From: Actinomycetales bacterium
GTDB taxonomy: Bacteria; Actinomycetota; Actinomycetes; Actinomycetales; Actinomycetaceae
Direction of reading: 5' to 3'
Assembly (NCBI GenBank): GCA_022838965.1
Contig: JALHDK010000022.1
Coordinates: 1 to 17,041 of the forward strand
DNA length: 17,041 nt
Shown: in pieces, positions 8,481 to 13,581 of the stretch
How the letters are laid out: every line of letters starts with the position of its first letter
Position numbering within the stretch: the first letter of the stretch is position 1
Notes under the pieces: generated by a model
Told to the model about the DNA's origin: nothing
The model's database searches: none
Seen by the model: only the letters and a program-made list of their open reading frames with translations
Position numbers and translations under genes: made by a program

Positions 8481-8526
8481 ACACGTGCCGGCGGTACAAG
8501 AACACGTGCTCGCACCTACTATAGGA
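8481..8526. promoter_or_regulatory. Divergent promoter with two ACACGTGC elements 21 bp apart
   Basis: This lies in the 121-nt gap between the regulator (minus) and the small peptide ORF (plus). ACACGTGC occurs at 8481-8488 and identically at 8502-8509, each containing the palindrome CACGTG. The 21-bp period is two helical turns, which would put two bound dimers on one DNA face. Just to the right, TATAGT (8523-8518, minus strand) is a good -10 for the regulator operon. TACTAT (8517-8522, plus) is a possible -10 for the peptide, and the two overlap. No convincing -35 is seen on either strand. If the elements are operators, binding would sit over both promoters and could co-regulate or autoregulate the pair. 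The repeats are directly visible, but the binding protein is inferred. Confidence 0.5.
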
Positions 8527-8583
8527 AGCACGGCAGGGTTCCTCCTGCTGTTGTGTCGATCTCGACCGAGGGAGATGACGGCG

Positions 8584-8703
8584 ATGCTCCGGAAGCTGGT
8601 TGTCGTACTAGGAGTCGCGGGGCTGGTGGTGTTCACCGGTTCGCTCCCCGCAACGGCCGGTGCCCCCGCACCCGCCTGCATTTCCTGCTGGGAACGGGTG
8701 TAG
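8584..8703 (+). CDS. Putative 39-aa exported peptide with CxxCW tail
   Basis: The protein reads MLRKLVVVLGVAGLVVFTGS, then LPATAGAPAPACISCWERV, and stops with TAG. It has a textbook Sec signal peptide: basic LRK, a long hydrophobic core, then a signal-peptidase-I-like ATAGA. That would leave a mature piece of about 12 residues containing Cys-Ile-Ser-Cys-Trp. A GGGAG site lies at 8570-8574, 9 nt before the ATG at 8584. An in-frame ATG at 8575 abuts that site and is less likely. Third-position GC is clearly lower than in the neighbours, as is common for very small genes. It is divergent from the regulator and convergent with the antiporter (27 nt between stops, with the short palindrome AGTGGCCCACT at 8702-8712). 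I recognise no family. It could be a secreted signal, an anchored small protein or a chance ORF. The signal sequence and ribosome site argue for a real gene. Confidence 0.55.
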   Translation: MLRKLVVVLGVAGLVVFTGSLPATAGAPAPACISCWERV

Positions 8704-8729
8704 TGGCCCACTGAGGCAGCGGTCACGGG

Positions 8730-9743
8730 TCACGGTCGGGCCGACCAGAGCACCCCGAGCATGCTGCCGTACAGCACCAGCAGGACCACCGCATCCGGTT
8801 CCAGCCTCCGGATGCGGGTCTCAAGGCCGTGCACGATGGCGCTCATCGAGTAGGCCATGAGCAGGATGGCACCCACCCCGGCCAGAGCCTGCCCGGAGTC
8901 CACCTCACCCAGGATGGGGCCAGCCCCGAACGCAGCGTCCGCCAGGACGAGCGTGAACATGTTGAAGGCGTTCGACCCGAAGAGGTTGCCCACCGCGAGG
9001 TCGTAGGACCCGAGCCGCGCGGCGGCGACGGCGGCCACGAACTCGGGGAGCGACGTCGTCATCGCCACGAACACCGTCCCCACGAGGGTCTGCCCGAGGC
9101 CGCTCTGCGCCGCGATCTCCTCCCCCGAGCGGGCGAGCACCGGAGCGGCGACGAAGATGACCGCGGCGGCGAGGGTGAAGCGGAGGATCGGCTGCCGCAG
9201 TTCGCCCCGCCCCGCCTCCGCCACCCCGCCCGTCGGCAGGGCCGCGAGCCCGCCGAAGCGGCTCGCGGGCGACCGCCGCATCCACGCCACCGCCGCGACA
9301 TAGGTCCCCGCGATCAGCAGGGTGTCCACGCCGAACCGTCCCAGGGCGGGGTTGACCGGCATGAGGATGCCGAGGACCGCGATCGCGAACAGGGTGATGG
9401 CCACGGATGCGACACGGGCATGTTCGATCTCGATGCTCGGCCAGACGCGGTGACGGTGGAGGAGGTCGATGACGGCGAGCGTGGCCATGTTGGCCATCCC
9501 GGCTCCGAAGAGGTCACCGACCGCGATGTCCGGGGCGCCGTCCAGGGCGGCGGAGACCACCGTGACGATCTCCGGCAGCGAGGTGGCACCCGCCACCAGG
9601 AGCATGCCGACGAACAGCCGTGACAGGTTGGCGCGCTCGGCGATCTCATCCCCGTGGCGGGCCAGCCGGATGCCGCCCAGCGCCACGAGTGCGGCAGCCA
9701 TGGCGAAGACCGGCACCCACACGCCCAGACCCACGGGCTCCAC
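8730..9743 (-). CDS. CaCA-family cation antiporter (Na+/Ca2+ exchanger-like)
   Basis: This 337-aa membrane protein has two homologous halves, each with an alpha-repeat typical of Na_Ca_ex domains. Repeat 1 (about residues 52-90) reads GATSLPEIVTVVSAAL then IAVGDLFGAGMANMATL. Repeat 2 (about 229-264) reads TTSLPEFVAAVAAARLG then LAVGNLFGSNAFNMFTL. Acidic residues E58 and E234 in the SLPE motifs are the expected ion ligands. Repeat 1 departs from the usual GN-x-x-GSN-x-x-N (it has GD and GAGMAN), so ion selectivity is uncertain: Ca2+, Na+ and H+ exchange are all possible. About ten hydrophobic segments put it in the cytoplasmic membrane. The frame continues upstream across the tRNA gene, so the true start must lie after it. 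GTG at 9743 is the best choice, with a weak AGGGATGG upstream and another GTG three codons in. It is downstream of tRNA-Gly on the same strand. Confidence 0.85.
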   Translation of the reverse strand: MEPVGLGVWVPVFAMAAALVALGGIRLARHGDEIAERANLSRLFVGMLLVAGATSLPEIVTVVSAALDGAPDIAVGDLFGAGMANMATLAVIDLLHRHRVWPSIEIEHARVASVAITLFAIAVLGILMPVNPALGRFGVDTLLIAGTYVAAVAWMRRSPASRFGGLAALPTGGVAEAGRGELRQPILRFTLAAAVIFVAAPVLARSGEEIAAQSGLGQTLVGTVFVAMTTSLPEFVAAVAAARLGSYDLAVGNLFGSNAFNMFTLVLADAAFGAGPILGEVDSGQALAGVGAILLMAYSMSAIVHGLETRIRRLEPDAVVLLVLYGSMLGVLWSARP

Positions 9744-9782
9744 GGTTCCATCCCTGCCGGGGGGATGTCCGTGAATTGACAG

Positions 9783-9853
9783 AGCGGGTGACGGGAATCG
9801 AACCCGCGCTCTCAGCTTGGGAAGCTGAAGTTCTACCATTGAACTACACCCGC
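9783..9853 (-). tRNA. tRNA-Gly (anticodon CCC)
   Basis: The cloverleaf folds completely from the minus strand. The acceptor stem GCGGGTG pairs with CACCCGC, with discriminator T. The D-arm is GTTC...GAAC with AATGGTA in the loop. The anticodon stem TCAGC/GCTGA encloses the loop TTCCCAA, giving anticodon CCC. The T-arm is GCGGG-TTCGATT-CCCGT, with a G-T wobble at its base. The gene is 71 nt without the 3' CCA, which is not encoded (TCT follows the acceptor stem instead). CCC reads GGG glycine codons, which are frequent in a GC-rich genome. Confidence 0.97.
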
Positions 9854-9930
9854 GCGCCGCCGCGGCGGCGCCTCCACTATAGCCATGGAGAGGGCGTGGC
9901 GCGAAAGCGCCCCCTGCGAGTCGCTAGGAT
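9854..9930. promoter_or_regulatory. Divergent promoter region of tRNA-Gly and the 282-aa ORF, with hairpins
   Basis: On the minus strand TATAGT (9881-9876) is a good -10 for the tRNA, whose 5' end is at 9853. A TTCGCG at 9905-9900 is a weak -35 at 18 nt. On the plus strand TAGGAT (9925-9930) is a typical actinobacterial -10 for the gene starting at 9990. Two structures stand out. One is an 18-bp perfect palindrome, GCGCCGCCGCGGCGGCGC (9854-9871), touching the tRNA 5' end. The other is a hairpin, GGCGC-GAAA-GCGCC (9898-9911), with a GNRA tetraloop. The palindrome would fall in the 5' leader of the tRNA precursor. Confidence 0.45.
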
Positions 9931-9989
9931 GTGAGACGTGGTGCTTCCGGCCGCACGTCCGCATCCCGCGCCCGCGGTGGTCCCATCCG

Positions 9990-10838
9990 ATGACTGACCT
10001 CGACCCGAAGGCCGCCCACCTCCACCACCTGCTGCTGGTTGACGCGTCGGTCACGCACGAGGACGTGGACGCGCTCGTGCGGTCACACTATCCGCAGGCC
10101 TGGTGGCTGACGCCGGACACCGTGGTTCTCGAACCCGAGGTGGAACTCACGGGCCCGTGGACTGTGGGCCCCGAGCTGCGGCACCAGCTGGACGCGCCGT
10201 CCTGGGCCGTCCACGCCTGGCTCGCGGCGTGCCCGCAGGAGCGGGGCGGCGAGGTCCCGGAAGCGCTGCGTGGCCTCGACGACATCATGGACGCCTACCC
10301 GTGGGCGGCCCCCGAGGGTCGGGAGCTGCGCACCCTGATGTTCCTCCGTGCCGCCGCACGCCGGGTGGCCGGGGCCGTCCACCTCGCGGGTACGGCGGTG
10401 GTGCTGGAGCCTGACCCGGAGTCCGCCGTCGACCTGACGGTCTTCGCCCCCACCTCCGTGGAGCCCGAGGAGGTGCGGGCGTGGCTGGGGCGCGACGACG
10501 TCGTCGTGGAGGGTCGCTCGCCGGGCACCTGGCAGCTCAGCGTGCCCGCCGAGGCCGGGATGATCTCCATCGTCTCGGAAGGTCACCCCGTGCTTCCGGT
10601 CGCGCTCACCGGCCTCCCGTGGGCGGTGCCCGGGACGAGGGGCTACGAGGTGCGCTGGTTCCCGCCCGAGGACCACGGCCGGCGGCTCACGCTCGCCCAG
10701 CGGCGGGTGCGGCACCGGGTGACCCTGGAGATCGAACGCATCGCCGGGGCCATCGCATCCCTGACGCAGGGGGTGGCGGTCGACGACGACGGCTTCATCG
10801 TCGCGCTGGACGGTGCCGCCGCGGCCTCCGCAGATTGA
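9990..10838 (+). CDS. Hypothetical protein, 282 aa, soluble
   Basis: I do not recognise this family. The ATG at 9990 opens MTDLDPKAAHLHHLLLVDAS. The upstream GGTGG is a weak ribosome site 9 nt away, and a TAGGAT -10 lies about 60 nt before the start. The frame has continuous coding character (GC-rich third positions) to the TGA at 10836-10838. There is no signal peptide or membrane helix. The composition is acidic and rich in Trp and Pro. Notable stretches are PQAWWLTPDTVVLEPEVEL, LRGLDDIMDAYPWAAPEGRE, a middle region GTAVVLEPDPESAVDLTVFA that resembles a repeat of the earlier TVVLEPEVEL segment, and a basic helix RRLTLAQRRVRHRV near residues 235-248. The similar segments hint at two related halves. 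It is followed 41 nt later by the TM2 protein on the same strand. Confidence 0.75.
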   Translation: MTDLDPKAAHLHHLLLVDASVTHEDVDALVRSHYPQAWWLTPDTVVLEPEVELTGPWTVGPELRHQLDAPSWAVHAWLAACPQERGGEVPEALRGLDDIMDAYPWAAPEGRELRTLMFLRAAARRVAGAVHLAGTAVVLEPDPESAVDLTVFAPTSVEPEEVRAWLGRDDVVVEGRSPGTWQLSVPAEAGMISIVSEGHPVLPVALTGLPWAVPGTRGYEVRWFPPEDHGRRLTLAQRRVRHRVTLEIERIAGAIASLTQGVAVDDDGFIVALDGAAAASAD

Positions 10839-10879
10839 CGGCGCACCGGTCGTGGCGGATGCTGGGCGCGGAGGTTGAG

Positions 10880-11386
10880 ATGACGTACCCACCGAACGAC
10901 GCGGCACAGCCCGGCGACCGTGACCCGCTCCGCGAACCATTCGGACCGCCGGCCCGGTCCGACGCGGCCGGGGCACCCGGGCCGCAGCCCGGTGCTCCGC
11001 CGCCCCCGTGGCAGCAGACCCACCAGGAGTGGCCGCCGCCGCCCGCGGGGCAGCAGCCGGCGTGGCAGCCCTACCAGGGCGTGCCGCCCTACGTGGTCGA
11101 TCCGCTCGCCAGGTCGCGGGTGCTGGCAGGCGTGCTGGGAATCCTGTTCGGGGCCCTGGGCGTCCACAACTTCTACACCGGCTACATGCAGTACGCGTGG
11201 ATCCAGCTGGGTTCCACGCTGGGGTCCGTGGTGCTGACGATCATCACGCTCGGCCTCTTCAGCCCCATCAGTTCGATCGTGATCCCGGGGATGGCCGTCT
11301 GGGGGCTCGTGGAGGGGATCCTGTTCCTCACCCAGCGGACCGGCCGCTACTCCATGGACGCCACGGGCCGGCCGCTGCGCGACTGA
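10880..11386 (+). CDS. Proline-rich TM2-domain membrane protein
   Basis: The protein has 168 aa. Residues 1-75 are a disordered, Pro/Gln-rich cytoplasmic-type tail (GAPPPPWQQ, EWPPPPAGQQPAWQPYQ). Residues about 79-152 hold the TM2 domain: a first helix VLAGVLGILFGALG followed by GVHNFYTGY, the G-x-H-x-FY-x-G signature of the family, then VVLTIITLGLF and a further hydrophobic stretch PGMAVWGLVEGILFLT. TM2 proteins are short two-pass membrane proteins of mostly unknown function. In actinobacteria they often carry Pro-rich tails like this. ATG at 10880 has a strong GGAGG site 5 nt upstream. It may be co-transcribed with the 282-aa gene 41 nt before it. It converges on the coiled-coil gene, with only 38 nt between stops. 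Confidence 0.88.
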   Translation: MTYPPNDAAQPGDRDPLREPFGPPARSDAAGAPGPQPGAPPPPWQQTHQEWPPPPAGQQPAWQPYQGVPPYVVDPLARSRVLAGVLGILFGALGVHNFYTGYMQYAWIQLGSTLGSVVLTIITLGLFSPISSIVIPGMAVWGLVEGILFLTQRTGRYSMDATGRPLRD

Positions 11387-11424
11387 ACGCGGGCCGCCGG
11401 GACACCGTCAGAGAGGGCGGGGCG

Positions 11425-11871
11425 TCACAGCGGGTAGGAGTCCTGCGACTTCTCGTCGATGAACGCCGTGACCACCTTCTCGGTCAGCGTATCGACCTTC
11501 GCCGAGATCATCCGCAGGTCCTTGGTGCGGTGACGGCCGACCGCGGCCTCGGCGGTACGGATCGACGCCTCGAGGTTGTCCAGCTGCTTCGCGAAGGTGG
11601 CGGCGCGGCGCGCCTCACCGGCGTCGTCGGCTGACGCGCGCAGGTAGGCCACCTGCTCCCGGAGGATGCTGAGCCGATCACGCAGGGCATCCGGGGAGTA
11701 CCCGGCCTGGCGGGCCTTCGAGAGGCGCTTCAGCTGGTCCTGGAAGCGGTTCAGGAGTTCGGGGTTCTCCCTGAGTTTCTGCTCGATCAGCGGCCAGTAC
11801 TTGCGGACCATCTCGATCACCACCGGTGCGGCGGTGGCCAGCATCGTGATCCTCTTGCCCATCATCGCCAT
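11425..11871 (-). CDS. Hypothetical coiled-coil protein, 148 aa
   Basis: I do not recognise a named family. The ATG at 11871 has a strong GAGGAGG site 5 nt upstream, which supports the start. After a short, mildly hydrophobic N-terminus (ITMLATAAPVVIEMV) almost everything is predicted helix rich in Arg, Glu and Leu. LIEQKLRENPELLNRFQDQL, LRDRLSILREQVAYLRASA and ATFAKQLDNLEASIRTAEAA have heptad-like spacing consistent with a coiled coil. The end reads DEKSQDSYPL. No catalytic motif is evident, and the N-terminal stretch is too short and charged to be a confident membrane anchor. A structural or adaptor role is plausible. It lies 89 nt downstream of the TIGR03085-family gene on the same strand. 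A GC-rich inverted repeat in that gap (CCCGG at 11941-11945 with CCGGG at 11954-11958) might separate the transcripts. Confidence 0.8.
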   Translation of the reverse strand: MAMMGKRITMLATAAPVVIEMVRKYWPLIEQKLRENPELLNRFQDQLKRLSKARQAGYSPDALRDRLSILREQVAYLRASADDAGEARRAATFAKQLDNLEASIRTAEAAVGRHRTKDLRMISAKVDTLTEKVVTAFIDEKSQDSYPL

Positions 11872-11960
11872 GTCAGCCTCCTCACGTCATTGTCCCCCAG
11901 CAGCACGACGGCGCGCGAGCGGTCGGGTGGGGCCGCGATCCCCGGCGCCGGCTCCGGGCG

Positions 11961-12560
11961 CTAGATCCCCAGCGTGGCCTCCAGCCGGCTCACCTCCACG
12001 GGGTCGCCCTGAATCCTCACCTCGGCGCTGCCGGTCCGGCCGGCGCTGAAGAGGACGAGCTCGCTCGGCCGTCCGGTGACGCTCACCTTGCGGTGCCGTT
12101 TGACGGGCAGGATGAGGCCGTCGGGGGTCTGCAGGTCCACGCCGAACGGCGACCTCCGGTAGAAGCGTCTGGCCGCCCGCTTGAGTTCGCGCCAGAACCA
12201 GGCCTCGGTCGCCTCGTCGAACTCGCGGGGCGGGAGCGGGCGGGGGCCGGCGCGGCGCAGGTCCTCGTGATGGATGAAGAACTCGAGGGCGTCCACGGCG
12301 GGCAGTCCCCGGGGGCCGTGGCGCAGGTCCGCCACCATCTCGGGGAAGCTCAGCCGCGTCTTCGCGGCGGCCCGCCGCATCCGGAGCTGATGCTCGCGCG
12401 CGAGCATCATGAGCGCGAACGCCTGGTAGTCGTTCTCGCGCACCCACAGGTCGGCGGCGAGGTCCCAGGCATTCCAGCCCCGGCAGAGGGTCGGCGCCTC
12501 CGGGCCCACCCGGAGCAGGGTGTCGCAGAAGCCGTGCCGCTCCGCCCGTGCCAGGTCCAC
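11961..12560 (-). CDS. TIGR03085-family (DinB/maleylpyruvate-isomerase-like) protein
   Basis: The 199-aa protein matches the actinobacterial TIGR03085 'metal-binding' family along its length: LARAERHGFCDTLLRVGPEAPTLCRGW at the N-terminus, VDALEFFIHHEDLRRAGPRP in the middle, then RRSPFGVDLQT, VSVTGRPSELVLFSAGR and AEVRIQGDPVEVSRLEATLG at the C-terminus. Relatives share the DinB four-helix fold with mycothiol-dependent enzymes and use His residues to hold a metal. The second site, FFIHHED (about 94-100), is intact. The first, usually DLAAHL, reads DLAADL (Asp37), so metal binding may be altered. The GTG start at 12560 has no good ribosome site, but TAGGCT at 12572-12567 lies 6 nt upstream, the spacing of a leaderless transcript. 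It is divergent from the aldo/keto reductase. The biochemical role is unknown. Confidence 0.87.
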   Translation of the reverse strand: MDLARAERHGFCDTLLRVGPEAPTLCRGWNAWDLAADLWVRENDYQAFALMMLAREHQLRMRRAAAKTRLSFPEMVADLRHGPRGLPAVDALEFFIHHEDLRRAGPRPLPPREFDEATEAWFWRELKRAARRFYRRSPFGVDLQTPDGLILPVKRHRKVSVTGRPSELVLFSAGRTGSAEVRIQGDPVEVSRLEATLGI

Positions 12561-12566
12561 TCCCCG

Positions 12567-12572
12567 AGCCTA
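12567..12572 (-). promoter_or_regulatory. Possible leaderless -10 (TAGGCT) for the TIGR03085 gene
   Basis: TAGGCT on the minus strand fits the actinobacterial TANNNT -10. It ends 6 nt before the GTG start, so transcription would begin at or next to the first codon. The absence of a usable ribosome site in front of that GTG supports this. No clear -35 is seen. Confidence 0.35.
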
Positions 12573-12620
12573 CTGGGCGAAGTGGTGCCCGGGAGGGGTG
12601 GTGGTGCGTCATGCTGGGGC

Positions 12621-13499
12621 ATGGAGACGCGACGCCTCGGCCGCACCGGCCACCAGAGTTCCGTGCTCATCCTCGGGGGCGCCGCCCTCGCCGCGGTCAC
12701 GCAGCAGGAGGCCGACGACGCGATCCAGACGGCCCTCGACGCCGGCATCAACCACATCGACACCGCCGCGAGCTACGGCGCGTCCGAGGACCGGCTGGGG
12801 CCGTGGATGGAGGGAATCCGCGCCAGCGTCTTCCTCGCCACCAAGGTGACCGAACGTGGCCGCGACGCCGCCTGGGCCAGCATCAACCGCTCCCTGGAAC
12901 GCCTCCGGACCGACCACGTCGACCTCCTCCAGATCCACTCGGTGTGCGACCTCGAAACCCTGGACCGCGTCGTCGCCCCCGACGGCGCCCTCGCCGCGGC
13001 GGTCCGCGCCCGGGACGAGGGTCTCACCCGCCATTTGGGGATCACCGGCCACACCCACGCCGCTCCCGCCGTGCACCGCGAGGCGCTCCGCCGCTTCGAC
13101 TTCGACACGGTCATGACCCCACTGAACTGGATGCTCTCCCGGGATCCGGCATTCGTCACGGACCTCCACGCCCTCGTCGCCGACGCCCGCGCCCACGACG
13201 TCGGCATCATGACCATCAAGGCGATCGCCCGCCGGAACTGGAGGCCGGACGAGGCGAGGGAGTACAGCACCTGGTACCGGCCCCTCGACGACCAGGACGA
13301 GATCACCGCCGCGATCGCGTGGGTGCTCAACAACCACGCCTTCATCACCGGGATCGCGACGGCGGGGGAGACCCGCCTCCTGCGCCACGCGATTCGGGCC
13401 GAGCGTGACCGGCACGCGCTGACGGCCGACCAGGTGGACGCGGTGCTCGGCCGGATTCCCGACTACGAGTCCCCCTTCGTGGGCATGCCCGACATCTGA
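12621..13499 (+). CDS. Aldo/keto reductase family oxidoreductase
   Basis: This 292-aa protein is an NAD(P)H-dependent TIM-barrel reductase. The opening METRRLGRTG...ILGGAALA is the standard start of this family, which fixes the ATG at 12621 despite a weak ribosome site. The catalytic tetrad is visible: Asp47 and Tyr52 in HIDTAASYGASEDRLG, Lys75 in VFLATKVTERG and His106 in DHVDLLQIHSV. Later segments are GLTRHLGITGHT, FDTVMTPLNWM and HDVGIMTIKAIARRNW. The last resembles the subgroup of aldo/keto reductases that often includes a C-terminal ferredoxin-like domain, but no iron-sulfur cysteines follow here. The substrate is unknown, and the likely role is cytosolic carbonyl reduction. The gene is divergent from the TIGR03085 gene (60 nt) and ends just before a strong GC hairpin, so it is probably monocistronic. 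Confidence 0.92.
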   Translation: METRRLGRTGHQSSVLILGGAALAAVTQQEADDAIQTALDAGINHIDTAASYGASEDRLGPWMEGIRASVFLATKVTERGRDAAWASINRSLERLRTDHVDLLQIHSVCDLETLDRVVAPDGALAAAVRARDEGLTRHLGITGHTHAAPAVHREALRRFDFDTVMTPLNWMLSRDPAFVTDLHALVADARAHDVGIMTIKAIARRNWRPDEAREYSTWYRPLDDQDEITAAIAWVLNNHAFITGIATAGETRLLRHAIRAERDRHALTADQVDAVLGRIPDYESPFVGMPDI

Positions 13500-13502
13500 G
13501 AA

Positions 13503-13529
13503 CGGGCGGCCCGGCGGACGGGCCGCCCG
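13503..13529 (+). terminator. GC-rich hairpin terminator after the aldo/keto reductase
   Basis: This is a perfect 11-bp inverted repeat: CGGGCGGCCCG (13503-13513), the 5-nt loop GCGGA, then CGGGCCGCCCG (13519-13529). It starts four bases after the reductase stop codon. It has no T-run, as is usual for actinobacterial hairpin terminators. Confidence 0.75.
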
Positions 13530-13544
13530 GTGGGGCGGCTCGGG

Positions 13545-13550
13545 TAGAGT
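13545..13550 (+). promoter_or_regulatory. Possible -10 (TAGAGT) of the mrp operon
   Basis: TAGAGT fits TANNNT and lies 31 nt before the mrpA GTG, downstream of the terminator hairpin. No matching -35 is visible, because that position falls inside the hairpin. This is a weak call. Confidence 0.3.
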
Positions 13551-13581
13551 CGAAGGGCAACCCCAACCTCCGGACGGGCTC

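Noticed and set aside
8463..8726. An 88-residue N-terminal extension of the regulator
   Set aside because: The extra residues have no homology and would run through the promoter elements and the opposing peptide gene. The GTG at 8462 fits the winged-helix start.
9744..9839. A 32-residue N-terminal extension of the antiporter
   Set aside because: It would be translated out of the tRNA-Gly gene, so the start must be downstream of 9783.
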